NCBI GenBank assembly: GCA_019752295.1
Contig: JAIEMK010000081.1
Coordinates: forward strand, 1-39,432
Direction of reading: 5' to 3'
Length of the DNA stretch: 39,432 nucleotides
DNA from: Chitinophagaceae bacterium
Lineage (GTDB): Bacteria > Bacteroidota > Bacteroidia > Chitinophagales > Chitinophagaceae
The notes under the pieces were generated by a model. It searched no databases, was not told the origin of the DNA, and saw only the letters and a program-made list of their open reading frames with translations. Within the stretch, counting starts at the first letter, position 1. Every line of letters begins with the position of its first letter. Below, one piece after another: positions 17,665 through 26,417 of this stretch. The translations under genes and the position numbers were made by a program.

Positions 17665-19170
17665 TCAACCATTCTGCCTAAATGCTTTGATCACTTCTCC
17701 TGCTACTATTTCTCCACTAATCAAACTGGGAGGCACTCCCGGGCCGGGCACGGTTAATTGTCCGGTATAAAAAAGATTTTTAACCTTTTTACTCCTGCAG
17801 GCCGGTTTTAAAAACGCTGTTTGCAACAAAGTGTTCGCTAAACCGTAGGCGTTGCCTTTAAAAGAATGGTATTCACTGATGAACTCTCTGTGGGCGAAAG
17901 TTTTTTTATAAACAATGCTGTCTTTAATCGATTGCCCAAGTTGTTTCTCCATTCTCGCAACGATCATATCAAAATAGCTATCTCTTAATGCTTCATCATC
18001 GCCCTTGAGTCCTGCAGCAACCGGAATTAATAAAAATAAATTTTCTCCTCCCTCGGGTGCCGATTCGGGGTCGGTAACCGATGCAACACTTACATAAAAC
18101 AAGGGATTGGTAGGCCACTGTTTTGTTTTATATATTTCTTCTCCATGAACTTTAAATGAGGTATCAAAAAAAAGGGTGTGGTGTTCTATTCCACTAAGTT
18201 TTTTGTTCAGACCAACATAATAAATCAAACAGCCAGGTGCCATCATTCTGGTTTCCCAATATTTTTCAGAATAAGATCGGTATGCTTTGGGTAACAAATC
18301 CATTTCCACATGATGATAGTCGGCACCTGCAACCACAACTTCTGTTTGGTATTTCTTTTTAATAGTTATTCCATCTTCTTTAACTGAAGTGGTAATTGTT
18401 TTGATCGATTTATTTTCAATATCTAACGCGATCACTTCTTCTTCAAATTTAAATTTTACTCCTAATTCAACAGCAAGCAGGTACATGGCTTCTACGATTT
18501 GATACATCCCTTTTTCGGGATACCAAGTACCTCCTTTGATATCAGCATAATTCATTAAACTATACAATGCTGGCGTATCTTCCGGTAGAGCACCCAAAAA
18601 AAGCACTGGGAATTCCATAATTTCTTTCAGCTTTGGATTACTGAAATGCCTTGCCACATTGGTTTTGATGGAATTAAAAACATCGAGCCGGAATAGACCA
18701 CTGATCAGATCCATATCAAGAAATTCAATCAAAGACTGCCCCGATTTGTAAATCAGTTTATTAATCCCTAGCTGATATTTGTATGCAGCTTCGCCGATAA
18801 AATGATCTAGTTTGTCGCCTGCACCAGATTCAATTGATTCGAATAAATTTCTGAATGTCAAGTAATCTGCAGGCACATCCATCGGCCCATCTTTCCAATA
18901 AATTCTATAGGAGGGATCTAATCGAACAAGTTCATAAAAATCAGAAACCGACCTGCCAAACTGTTTGAAATAACGTTCAAAAACATCGGGCATCCAATAC
19001 CAGCTCGGCCCCATATCAAATGTAAATCCTACCGCTTTAAACCTACGTGCTCTGCCTCCCGGCTGATTATGTTTTTCCAAAACAGTAACATCCCATCCGG
19101 CTTTTGCCAGAAAGGAAGCAGCAGAGAGTCCTGCAAACCCACTTCCAATAATGATGGCTTCTTTTTTCAA
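17665..19170 (-). CDS. crtI: Phytoene desaturase
   Basis: FAD-dependent desaturase that converts phytoene towards lycopene. The 501-residue protein has the FAD-binding motif IIGSGFAGLSAASFLAKAGW followed by VTVLEKHNQPGGRARRF at the N-terminus. The C-terminal CrtI signature is LFYTGQLTVPGPGVPPSLIS with GEIVAGEVI. GPSWYWMPDVFERYF and HHTLFFDTSFK are also typical. It lies 36 bp downstream of the ECF sigma gene and 76 bp upstream of crtB. The number of desaturation steps cannot be predicted. Confidence 0.96.
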   Translation of the reverse strand: MKKEAIIIGSGFAGLSAASFLAKAGWDVTVLEKHNQPGGRARRFKAVGFTFDMGPSWYWMPDVFERYFKQFGRSVSDFYELVRLDPSYRIYWKDGPMDVPADYLTFRNLFESIESGAGDKLDHFIGEAAYKYQLGINKLIYKSGQSLIEFLDMDLISGLFRLDVFNSIKTNVARHFSNPKLKEIMEFPVLFLGALPEDTPALYSLMNYADIKGGTWYPEKGMYQIVEAMYLLAVELGVKFKFEEEVIALDIENKSIKTITTSVKEDGITIKKKYQTEVVVAGADYHHVEMDLLPKAYRSYSEKYWETRMMAPGCLIYYVGLNKKLSGIEHHTLFFDTSFKVHGEEIYKTKQWPTNPLFYVSVASVTDPESAPEGGENLFLLIPVAAGLKGDDEALRDSYFDMIVARMEKQLGQSIKDSIVYKKTFAHREFISEYHSFKGNAYGLANTLLQTAFLKPACRSKKVKNLFYTGQLTVPGPGVPPSLISGEIVAGEVIKAFRQNG

Positions 19171-19206
19171 TTTATTTGAGCACTACAACAGCAATATACG
19201 TTTTAA

Positions 19207-19707
19207 TCAATGACGCTCAATTTGTGCTTTCAATAATTTTCGCGCAAAGTGTATCCTGCTTTTTATAGTTCCTAAAGGCTCGTGCAGCATATCGGCAATT
19301 TCGTGGTATTTAAAGCCATCGAAATAAAGTAGAAAAGGGTTCCGAAATATTTCGGGGAGTTTTTGAACTGCTTCCATCACTTCTTTCATATTCAATTTCG
19401 CTATCGCTTCATTAGCAACGGCGCCTTGATTTGTGTCGATCAAAAAATCATTTGCAGTGTGATCGAAAATGGTATTTTGTTTTGACTTTCGGCGATAATT
19501 GTTGATGAAAATATTACGCATGATGGTGTACATCCATGCTTTTATATTTGTTCCAATATTGTATTTTTCTTTATTCGCTAATGCCCTGAATAAGGTTTCC
19601 TGTACTAGATCTTTCGCCTCTTCCTGATCGCGCGTAAGCGTAAAAGCAAATGGTCTTAAAAATTCGGTATTGTTGATGAGCACTTGGTCAAAATCTGCTA
19701 CTGACAT
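19207..19707 (-). CDS. ECF-type RNA polymerase sigma factor of the carotenoid cluster
   Basis: The 166-residue protein has sigma region 2 (DQEEAKDLVQETLFRALANK, NIKAWMYTIMRNIFINNYRR) and region 4 (VQKLPEIFRNPFLLYFDGFK, YHEIADMLHEPLGTIKSRIH). No anti-sigma gene is next to it; the gene follows the MerR-type regulator gene and is followed at 36 bp by crtI. In light-responsive carotenoid clusters of other bacteria a CarH/LitR repressor controls an ECF sigma factor, and this order fits that scheme. A MerR-type dyad sits in its promoter. Whether the sigma factor drives crtI or distant genes is unknown. Confidence 0.9.
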   Translation of the reverse strand: MSVADFDQVLINNTEFLRPFAFTLTRDQEEAKDLVQETLFRALANKEKYNIGTNIKAWMYTIMRNIFINNYRRKSKQNTIFDHTANDFLIDTNQGAVANEAIAKLNMKEVMEAVQKLPEIFRNPFLLYFDGFKYHEIADMLHEPLGTIKSRIHFARKLLKAQIERH

Positions 19708-19760
19708 AGTAAGTGTTTAACTATTTACCGTGTAAAGCTAAACGTAACAGCCGTATAAAA

Positions 19761-19789
19761 AAATATATTCGTTGACTTATTTTGGTCAA
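19761..19789 (-). promoter_or_regulatory. Probable promoter with MerR-type dyad upstream of the sigma gene
   Basis: On the minus strand TTGACC (19789-19784) is followed after 16 bp by TATATT (19767-19762). TTGAC and GTCAA (19776-19772) form an inverted repeat with an 8-bp centre that covers the -35 box and the spacer, where MerR-family proteins bind. The neighbouring CarH/LitR-like regulator is the obvious candidate ligand. Confidence 0.5.
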
Positions 19790-19889
19790 AAAATAAAACG
19801 TAGACAATCAATCAGTTGGAAATAAAAGGGGATTTATTTATCTTTTATTTTCTTTGATTCCAGAACTTTTTCAGTGAATTGGTACTAGA

Positions 19890-20768
19890 TCAGAGTAAAG
19901 CGATATACTCCATCACTTCTGAGAGAGTATACTTAAAATTGATATTTGAAGGTGCTTTCTTTTTAAAGGATTGTGTTAAATGCCCTGAAATAACAATTGG
20001 CAGATCAGGCACTCTGTTATGAAGATTGATTAGAAATTTTTCGAAATTAAAATTGTTCGTTACTGAGGTAAGGTGTGAATATAAAGAGCTGGGTTGTTTT
20101 AATTTGCATACATATTCGAGGTCTTTCAAAGGCATATTAGCGCCTAGATAAATTACTTTGATCCCCCTGCTTTTTAATAAAAAATACATGAATAAAATGC
20201 CCAGTTCGTGGTATTCTCCTTCGGGCAGAAACAAAACAATTGTTTTATCCGTCTCGATATGTGTTTTGATTGTTTCGATCCCCAATATCATTTTTTGGCG
20301 AATAATATTTGTAGCCAAATGTTCCTGCGAAGGATTGATATGGTTAGTCATCCAGAGAATTCCAATTCGCTCAAGAAAAGGGAATATGATCTGAGTAAAA
20401 GATTTCTCAATTCCTTTTGCATGAATATAGTTGTCCAGAATCATTTCAAATGCTTCTACGTTCAAATCCACCATACAATGAATCATTTCATTGATAATTC
20501 TTTCCTGCTGAGCCTGTGCATTCGAAAGCAAAAGAATCTTCTCCTTTAATTCAGGCATCGTCATCCTGTTGATATGAGAGATCTTATATCCGTATTTATT
20601 TAAGAGGGCAATATTCAAGATCGTTTTCAATTCATCACTGCTATAGTAGCGGATATTTGTATCGGTTCTGCAAGGGTTTAAAAATGAATAACGCTGTTCC
20701 CAAATACGGATCGTATGGGCTTTAATGCCAGAAAGGTTCTCCAGATCTTTAATGGTAAAAGCGTGCAT
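19890..20768 (-). CDS. MerR-family regulator with cobalamin-binding-like domain (CarH/LitR type)
   Basis: The 292-residue protein has a MerR winged helix (FTIKDLENLSGIKAHTIRIW followed by EQRYSF). A helical cap follows with W139 and E149-H150, an exact Wx9EH motif as in CarH, then a Rossmann-like domain with EYHELG (185-190). The last corresponds to the cobalamin lower-ligand motif DxHxxG with Glu for Asp and the key His187 kept. The family member CarH binds adenosylcobalamin, represses carotenoid genes in the dark and dissociates in light. B12 binding here is likely but not shown. It lies upstream of the sigma factor and crt genes on the same strand. Confidence 0.88.
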   Translation of the reverse strand: MHAFTIKDLENLSGIKAHTIRIWEQRYSFLNPCRTDTNIRYYSSDELKTILNIALLNKYGYKISHINRMTMPELKEKILLLSNAQAQQERIINEMIHCMVDLNVEAFEMILDNYIHAKGIEKSFTQIIFPFLERIGILWMTNHINPSQEHLATNIIRQKMILGIETIKTHIETDKTIVLFLPEGEYHELGILFMYFLLKSRGIKVIYLGANMPLKDLEYVCKLKQPSSLYSHLTSVTNNFNFEKFLINLHNRVPDLPIVISGHLTQSFKKKAPSNINFKYTLSEVMEYIALL

Positions 20769-20874
20769 ACCATTAATACACCTGAGAAAAAAATTTGTTT
20801 AAGAATGGGCTCGAAACTTAAAAAAAATTAGGCCCTTTTTTAAAAAATCAGATATGTCGATTTTGATTGAGAAA

Positions 20875-21732
20875 TTATTTTAGCTTTCTCAGATACTCGC
20901 CGTAACCACTTTTGGCGTATTTGTCTGCGATCAAAAGTAATTTCTCGCGGTTGATAAACCCTTTACGATAAGCAATCTCTTCAATGCAACCGATCTTCTG
21001 GCTTTGTCTTTTCTCAATTACACGAACAAATTCACAAGCATCAGCAAAGGAGTCAAATGTTCCAGTATCAAGCCATGCAGTACCCCTGCTCATTACGCCT
21101 ACGTGCAACTTTCCAGATTCGAGGTACACTCTGTTTACATCAGTGATCTCGTACTCACCTCTTGGAGAGGGTTTAATATTTTTGGCTATTTCAACTACCG
21201 TATTATCATAGAAATATAAACCCGGAACGGCAAAGTTGGACTTAGGTTGTTTTGGTTTTTCCTCGATCGATACTGCGATATTGTTTTCGTCAAACTCAAC
21301 CACACCATATCTTTCAGGGTCGTTCACTTCATACGCAAACACGGCTGCTCCAGTTACATCGTTAAAGGATTCGACCAATTTGCCAAGACCTGCTCCGTAG
21401 AAAATATTATCGCCCAGAATCAATGCCACTTTATCGTTTCCAATAAACTGCTCACCAATCACAAATGCCTGTGCTAAGCCATTGGGCACTTGTTGTACTG
21501 CATATTCAAACTTGCACCCAAGGTCTTCCCCATTACCAAGCAAACGCTGAAATTGTGAAGAATCTTCGGGAGTTGTAATAATTAAAACTTCTTTGATACC
21601 TGCCAGCATCAAAATCGAAAGCGGATAAAAAATCATCGGCTTGTCGTATACAGGCATCAATTGTTTACTGATACCTCGGGTAATAGGATACAATCTGGTA
21701 CCGGACCCCCCTGCCAAAATAATACCTTTCAT
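20875..21732 (-). CDS. rfbA: Glucose-1-phosphate thymidylyltransferase
   Basis: Makes dTDP-glucose from glucose-1-phosphate and dTTP, the first step of dTDP-6-deoxysugar synthesis. The 285-residue protein has the nucleotidyltransferase signature [20 protein letters not shown] at the N-terminus, [28 protein letters not shown] and the C-terminal [15 protein letters not shown], all typical of RmlA. The order on the strand is rfbB, rfbC, rfbA. It lies 59 bp after rfbC, and that gap holds a separate leader element, so rfbA may also be transcribed on its own. Confidence 0.96.
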   Translation of the reverse strand: MKGIILAGGSGTRLYPITRGISKQLMPVYDKPMIFYPLSILMLAGIKEVLIITTPEDSSQFQRLLGNGEDLGCKFEYAVQQVPNGLAQAFVIGEQFIGNDKVALILGDNIFYGAGLGKLVESFNDVTGAAVFAYEVNDPERYGVVEFDENNIAVSIEEKPKQPKSNFAVPGLYFYDNTVVEIAKNIKPSPRGEYEITDVNRVYLESGKLHVGVMSRGTAWLDTGTFDSFADACEFVRVIEKRQSQKIGCIEEIAYRKGFINREKLLLIADKYAKSGYGEYLRKLK

Positions 21733-21741
21733 ATATAGTTA

Positions 21742-21776
21742 GATTTTGGTTACATGTAATTCTATTGTTAAACAAT
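21742..21776 (-). promoter_or_regulatory. rfbA leader: conserved element plus dyad
   Basis: On the minus strand GAATTACATGTAACCAAAAT (21762-21743) matches the core of the leader units before the nagX-like gene and umuC, here 10 bp before the rfbA ATG. Just upstream is the 13-bp dyad ATTGTTTAACAAT (21776-21764). Its repetition at unrelated genes suggests a shared 5' untranslated or promoter element. Confidence 0.5.
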
Positions 21777-21791
21777 GTCAATGATGTATTG

Positions 21792-22349
21792 TCAAAACTG
21801 CAAACTATCTTCTATTTGTTTGATAGAAGGCAACACTTGATCTTTTTCCGAAATCAACAATTCATTCGCAGTCAATTTCCAATCGATATTCAATTCAGGA
21901 TCATTGTAGATCACCCCCCCCTCTGCAGTTTTGTTATACAGATTGTCGCATTTGTAAAAAAAGGTAGCTGTTTCACTCAAAACAACAAATCCATGTGCAA
22001 ATCCTCTTGGCACAAAAAACTGTGTATTGCTGTCTGCTGATAATTCAATTGCAATATGCTGTTTGAATGTGGGTGAGTTGCGTCGCAGATCTACTGCAAT
22101 ATCCAACACTTTTCCTTCCAGTACCCGAACCAATTTGGCCTGTGCGTGCTCGCCATGCTGAAAATGCAATCCCCTTAAAACACCCTTGCTGGATTTAGAT
22201 TGATTGTCCTGTATAAAGTTGATATTCATTCCCGTTTTTTCCAGAAAAGTTTGCTGATTAAAGCTCTCGAAAAAATATCCTCTGCTATCGCCAAAAACGG
22301 TGTTGTGAATAATAATGCAATCGGCCAGCTTTGTCTGTTCTACTCTCAT
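21792..22349 (-). CDS. rfbC: dTDP-4-dehydrorhamnose 3,5-epimerase
   Basis: Epimerises dTDP-4-keto-6-deoxyglucose at C3 and C5. The 185-residue cupin protein has the typical VFGDSRGYFFESFNQQTFLE, QDNQSKSSKGVLRGLHFQHG (catalytic His in LRGLHFQ) and LEGKVLDIAVDLRRNSPTFK, then FVPRGFAHGFVVLSE. It follows rfbB by 6 bp and precedes rfbA. The length is normal. Confidence 0.96.
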   Translation of the reverse strand: MRVEQTKLADCIIIHNTVFGDSRGYFFESFNQQTFLEKTGMNINFIQDNQSKSSKGVLRGLHFQHGEHAQAKLVRVLEGKVLDIAVDLRRNSPTFKQHIAIELSADSNTQFFVPRGFAHGFVVLSETATFFYKCDNLYNKTAEGGVIYNDPELNIDWKLTANELLISEKDQVLPSIKQIEDSLQF

Positions 22350-22355
22350 AAAAAT

Positions 22356-23411
22356 CTATCTGTTTTCGTACATGCCTGTATAATAATTCTGATAAGCGCC
22401 GCTGGTTACGTGCTGCAACCATTCTGAATTGTTAAGGTACCAGTCGATGGTTTCGCTCAAACCCTGCTCGAAAGTAACAGTAGGCTTCCAACCCAACTCA
22501 CGGTTGATTTTGCTGGCATCAATGGCATACCTTCTATCGTGACCTGGTCGGTCTTTTACATATGTAATCAACTTTTCGCTATATCCTTTTTGTCTTCCTA
22601 ATTTTTCATCCATTTGTTTGCAAAGTAGTTTAACCAGATCGATATTACGCCACTCGTTAAACCCGCCGATATTATAAGTTTCACCGTCTACCCCCTGATG
22701 GAAGATCGTATCAATCGCCAAAGCATGATCTTTTACAAAAAGCCAATCGCGTGTATACAATCCATCCCCATAAACAGGCAATGGTTTTTCTTCAATGATA
22801 TTATTAATGAAGAGCGGAATTAGTTTTTCGGGGAAATGATAAGGACCATAATTATTAGAACAGTTAGATACAACCGTTCTCATATGATAGGTTTCGCGAT
22901 AAGCTCTTACAAAATGATCCGATGCCGCCTTACTCGCAGAGTAGGGAGAATTGGGATCATAAGCAGTTGTTTCTAAAAAGAATCCTTCAGCTCCCAAGCT
23001 GCCGTATACTTCATCTGTTGAAATATGATAGAAGAGGTGATTTGTATAATCGCCTGCCCATTTTTTGCGCGCTGCATTTAAAAGATTTACCGTTCCGATT
23101 ACATTGGTATACACAAAATCGAGCGGCGATACAATCGAACGATCCACATGCGATTCTGCGGCAAGGTGTACCACATCCGTAATATTGTGTTCGCTAAAAG
23201 CCGCTTCCAAAGCAGGTACATCCAGAATATTGATCTTTAAAAAATGATAATTCGATAAATGATCAATGTCTTTTAAATTCTCCAGATTACCGGCATAAGT
23301 AAGTGCATCCAGATTAAATATTTCGTATTCAGGATATTTCGTAACAAATAACCTTACCACATGGGAACCAATAAAACCTGCCCCGCCGGTAATTAAAATA
23401 TTTTTTTTCAT
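22356..23411 (-). CDS. rfbB: dTDP-glucose 4,6-dehydratase
   Basis: Second step of dTDP-deoxysugar synthesis (NAD-dependent). The protein has 351 residues from ATG 23411, with ILITGGAGFIGSHVVRLFV at the N-terminus, DVVHLAAESHVDRS, STDEVYGSLG and the catalytic YxxxK in SPYSASKAASDHFVRAY. The frame is open upstream to 23462, but those residues do not match the family, and the ATG before KKNILITGG is standard. It is the first gene of rfbB-rfbC-rfbA. No rfbD is seen in the window, so the final sugar may be made with an enzyme elsewhere or may not be rhamnose. Confidence 0.96.
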   Translation of the reverse strand: MKKNILITGGAGFIGSHVVRLFVTKYPEYEIFNLDALTYAGNLENLKDIDHLSNYHFLKINILDVPALEAAFSEHNITDVVHLAAESHVDRSIVSPLDFVYTNVIGTVNLLNAARKKWAGDYTNHLFYHISTDEVYGSLGAEGFFLETTAYDPNSPYSASKAASDHFVRAYRETYHMRTVVSNCSNNYGPYHFPEKLIPLFINNIIEEKPLPVYGDGLYTRDWLFVKDHALAIDTIFHQGVDGETYNIGGFNEWRNIDLVKLLCKQMDEKLGRQKGYSEKLITYVKDRPGHDRRYAIDASKINRELGWKPTVTFEQGLSETIDWYLNNSEWLQHVTSGAYQNYYTGMYENR

Positions 23412-23621
23412 TTGATTATTTCTATTGTTTTTAGTTGCCAAACAGAATTCGCCTTTACCCATTCAAGCGTCGAAGTTACAACCATCTAATTGCTTTACAA
23501 TAGAATGAATCCGTTAATTATTCCTGATATTTTGTTGGTTTTACATTGTATGATCTCGGAAAATAGAGGAACTTATTCAAAAGAGAAAAGCAATCCTTAT
23601 CTTCAATACCGAAATTTTTGC

Positions 23622-23705
23622 CATGAAATGAGCATAACAAAAATTTGTCACCAACTGAAATGTTTGTTAGCGAATTACATGTAGCCAAAATCAATAAAAA
23701 AACAC
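23622..23705 (+). repeat. Leader repeat unit A (first of a tandem pair)
   Basis: An approximately 84-bp unit begins CATGAAATGAGCATAAC and ends in CAATAAAAAAACA before the next CATGAAA. It matches the unit upstream of umuC (30943-31025) with one substitution and one extra A. It contains GCGAATTACATGTAGCC. It carries the two-codon frame ATGAAATGA overlapping an 18-codon frame (MSITKICHQLKCLLANYM). Upstream, 23412-23621 is AT-rich without a visible gene and must hold the rfbB promoter. Confidence 0.85.
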
Positions 23706-23787
23706 ATGAAATGAGCCTTTTCAAAACTTGAGGCTGACCAAATTGATGAAAAGCGAATTACATGTAGCAAAAATCAATAAAAAACAC
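23706..23787 (+). repeat. Leader repeat unit B, directly before the nagX-like start
   Basis: This unit starts with the same 12 bases, CATGAAATGAGC, as unit A. Its middle has diverged (CTTTTCAAAACTTGAGGCTG), and it returns to the shared end from 23752 (AGCGAATTACATGTAGCA to AAAAAACA). The next bases are CATGAAA, where the ATG at 23788 is the gene start. Units A and B are thus a tandem duplication with a replaced centre. Confidence 0.8.
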
Positions 23788-24942
23788 ATGAAAGAACGCT
23801 ATTATTCGCTCGACGTTTTCAGAGGTGCAACTGTTGCCCTGATGATCTTGGTTAATAACCCCGGTAGCTGGGCCCATATTTTTGACCCGCTCGAACACGC
23901 GCCCTGGCATGGTTGTACGCCCACCGATCTTGTATTCCCCTTTTTTTTATTTGCGGTAGGTAATGCAATGGCTTTTGTAATGCCTCGTTTCGAGGAAGCA
24001 GGATCTGCTTTTTTTTGGAAAAAAGTAGTCAGGAGAACAGCCCTGATTTTTGCAATTGGATTGTTCCTGAACTGGAGTCCATTTGTTAAATGGGATGGCG
24101 AAAATCTTATATTCAAAGTCTGGGAAAATATCCGGATTCTTGGCGTACTGCAAAGGATTGCCATTGCGTATTTTTTTGCATCGGTAATTGTATTCTACGC
24201 AAAAACACGTGGCGCTTTTGTTATCGGTGCCATCATCTTACTGATCTATTGGGCAATTTGTTTGCTATTGGGCAGTTCGGGCGATCCATTTAGTTTAACC
24301 GGTTGGTTTGGAACATCTGTAGACATAAAAATTTTAGGTATCACGCATATGTATAAAGGCGAGGGAGTTGCATTTGATCCCGAAGGTCTGGCAAGCGCTT
24401 TGCCTCCAATCGTTCAGGTAATTTTCGGATTTCTTGTGGGACAATACATTCAACTAAAAGGTAAAAATTTTGAGATGCTTGCCGGACTAATGATGGCCGG
24501 ACTGGTATTGGTATTTGCAGGCTATTGTTGGGATATGGTTTTCCCGATTAACAAAAAAATATGGACCAGTAGTTATGTTTTGTACACAAGCGGATTAGGC
24601 ATTCTAACGCTCTCGAGCCTGATTTATCTGATTGAATTCAAAGCAGTGAAAGGGGTGTGGAGTAAGTTTTTTGATGTGTTTGGGAAGAACCCGCTTTTTA
24701 TATTTGTGCTAAGTGGTTTTCTTCCAAGAATTCTGGCATTACTCAGATGGGTAGATCACGTTGATACTGGAACCGGCAAGAAAGTTTATACTTCTGCCTT
24801 CCCTTGGTTTTATGAGCATGTTTGTAAAAATATAGCAACAGACTTGAGAGTAGGTTCTCTGCTATATGCACTCATTACCATTGCTTTTTACTGGTCGATC
24901 GTATACATTCTGGATAAAAAGAAAATCTATATCAAAGTATAG
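23788..24942 (+). CDS. Heparan-alpha-glucosaminide N-acetyltransferase-like membrane protein (NagX/DUF5009)
   Basis: The 384-residue integral membrane protein has about ten helices. It begins RYYSLDVFRGATVALMILVN with the conserved N-terminal block, then GCTPTDLVFPFFLFAVGNAM, characteristic of HGSNAT/NagX-like acyltransferases (DUF1624/DUF5009). GVLQRIAIAYFFAS and the C-terminal GKNPLFIFVLSGFLPRILAL also fit. Such proteins move acetyl groups across the membrane onto amino sugars or accompany their uptake. I chose ATG 23788; the upstream in-frame residues are a repeat leader. Its stop is 1 bp from the stop of the convergent acyltransferase gene. Confidence 0.88.
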   Translation: MKERYYSLDVFRGATVALMILVNNPGSWAHIFDPLEHAPWHGCTPTDLVFPFFLFAVGNAMAFVMPRFEEAGSAFFWKKVVRRTALIFAIGLFLNWSPFVKWDGENLIFKVWENIRILGVLQRIAIAYFFASVIVFYAKTRGAFVIGAIILLIYWAICLLLGSSGDPFSLTGWFGTSVDIKILGITHMYKGEGVAFDPEGLASALPPIVQVIFGFLVGQYIQLKGKNFEMLAGLMMAGLVLVFAGYCWDMVFPINKKIWTSSYVLYTSGLGILTLSSLIYLIEFKAVKGVWSKFFDVFGKNPLFIFVLSGFLPRILALLRWVDHVDTGTGKKVYTSAFPWFYEHVCKNIATDLRVGSLLYALITIAFYWSIVYILDKKKIYIKV

Positions 24943-24943
24943 T

Positions 24944-25396
24944 TTATCGCAATTTTCTTGCAGGGTTACCTGCATAAATTCCAGGAATAGTAATGCTTTT
25001 GGTAACTACAGCACCTGCTCCTATTACAACATTATCGCAAATACTTACCGGTAAGATGGTACTATTGCTTCCGAAATAAACATTATTTCCGATCGTTGTT
25101 TTTTTCCATAGCGACGGGTTTCCTGAGGGGCCACCACTTGTAAAAAGGTCGTTCAGGAAAACTACGCCATGACCTACAAAACAATTGTTTCCCAAACTAA
25201 CTAGAGAACAAATAAAACTGTGAGATTGAATTCTGCAGTTCGATCCGATGGTTACATCTTTTTGAATTTCAACAAACGGACCTACAAAACAATCATCCCC
25301 TAAATTGCATTCATAAATATTAGAAGGCTGAACGATTGTAACATTTTTGCCAAAAACTACATCACGGATACTCGATTGTTTCTGTTGATATTCCAT
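24944..25396 (-). CDS. Hexapeptide-repeat acyltransferase (WlbB/WbpD-like)
   Basis: The 150-residue protein has a left-handed beta-helix built from repeats such as VTIVQP, NIYECN, CFVGPF, VTIGSN and VIGAGA. It ends ITIPGIYAGNPARKLR, the standard tail of sugar O- or N-acetyltransferases of the WlbB/WbpD type. The active-site His may be in CFVGHGVVFLND. Its start overlaps the 3' end of the oxidoreductase gene by 35 bp, the same order as wlbA-wlbB, so it may acetylate a UDP-linked amino sugar made by that pathway. Confidence 0.88.
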   Translation of the reverse strand: MEYQQKQSSIRDVVFGKNVTIVQPSNIYECNLGDDCFVGPFVEIQKDVTIGSNCRIQSHSFICSLVSLGNNCFVGHGVVFLNDLFTSGGPSGNPSLWKKTTIGNNVYFGSNSTILPVSICDNVVIGAGAVVTKSITIPGIYAGNPARKLR

Positions 25397-26405
25397 GGTT
25401 CAAATTTTTTGCAGACCGATAAATTCGCTCGATGATCTCTACTGCCTTCATAGCTTCAAATGCAGTAGCATAAAATAACTCATTCGATTGCAGTGATTGA
25501 ACCAGGCTTTCGTACACTTTGTGATGATTACTCATTGAGCCCTGATAATTGCCATATTCGTTAGGGGCCAGATCCATTCCTGCCAGAGGTAACTGAAGCA
25601 GATCGCCTTGTTGATAAGCAATCGTATTCAAGTACGCTCCACCAATCTTTAACGTAGCATTTTCAGCAATTATTGTAAGAGACCCTTCTACATTTCGATT
25701 AAAACTGTTAACTGAATAATTAAGCGTGCCAATTGCTCCATTTACTAATTCTAACAACACCACACCCGAATCTTCTCCATCGATCAGGTTTTGATGTGTA
25801 AAATTTTTGGTGATCGCAGTTACTGTCTTTACATCTCCAAAAAGCCAATAAATTAAATCAATAAAATGACTGAACTGCGTGTACAAAACGCCTCCATCCA
25901 ATGCGCCCCCATGCCATGAATTGATGTAATAATCTGCCGGCCTATTCCAAAAACAGCTTAGTTCAAAAGAATATAATTTTCCCAATTGTTTTTTTTCGAT
26001 GGCTTCTTTTAACTCAGCAACAGGGGGATTAAAGCGGTTTTGTTTGACAGTAAAGATTTGCCTTCCTGTTTTTAGTGAGGTAAGCATCATGGCGTTACAA
26101 TCCGCTGTTGAAATGGCCATGGGTTTTTCAACCAACACATGGCAACCCGCTTCCAATGCTAAAATGCTTTGCTCTGCGTGTAATCCATTAGGAGTACAAA
26201 TTACAATGACATCGGGCAGTGGATCTGATTTTAATAAATCCTCAATGCTATAAAATGATTTTGCACGATATTCTTTTGCCAGAAAATCGGCTTTTTGTTT
26301 CAGGATATCACATACCGCAACCAGTACACCATAGTTATTTGCATGAAGGGCATGCCTTTGCGCAATTTTTCCACAGCCTACTATGGCGAACTTTATTTTA
26401 TGCAT
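25362..26405 (-). CDS. Gfo/Idh/MocA family oxidoreductase (WlbA-like)
   Basis: NAD(P)-dependent sugar dehydrogenase, 347 residues. It has the Rossmann motif KFAIVGCGKIAQRHALHANN, the signature VIVICTPNGLHAEQSILALE and AGCHVLVEKPMAIS with the catalytic Lys in EKP, then the C-terminal sheet with GALDGGVLYTQFSHFIDLIYW. The closest recognisable relatives are WlbA/WbpB-type enzymes acting on UDP-N-acetylglucosaminuronate, and the following acyltransferase supports that. It lies 12 bp after the nucleotidyltransferase gene, which makes a four-gene operon from 28605 downwards. The substrate is inferred. Confidence 0.88.
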   Translation of the reverse strand: MHKIKFAIVGCGKIAQRHALHANNYGVLVAVCDILKQKADFLAKEYRAKSFYSIEDLLKSDPLPDVIVICTPNGLHAEQSILALEAGCHVLVEKPMAISTADCNAMMLTSLKTGRQIFTVKQNRFNPPVAELKEAIEKKQLGKLYSFELSCFWNRPADYYINSWHGGALDGGVLYTQFSHFIDLIYWLFGDVKTVTAITKNFTHQNLIDGEDSGVVLLELVNGAIGTLNYSVNSFNRNVEGSLTIIAENATLKIGGAYLNTIAYQQGDLLQLPLAGMDLAPNEYGNYQGSMSNHHKVYESLVQSLQSNELFYATAFEAMKAVEIIERIYRSAKNLNHGISTETIEYP

Positions 26406-26417
26406 TTATATTTTCTG

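Noticed and set aside
23518..23724. Minus-strand frame with a lipoprotein-like sequence (FLLILATCNSLT), repeated at 30830-31027
   Set aside because: Both frames are simply the reverse strand of the leader repeat units; the similarity comes from the DNA repeat, and neither continues into a recognisable protein.
23622..23787. Possible CRISPR array
   Set aside because: There are only two adjacent units of 82-84 bp, with similarity at their ends and no spacer pattern or cas genes.
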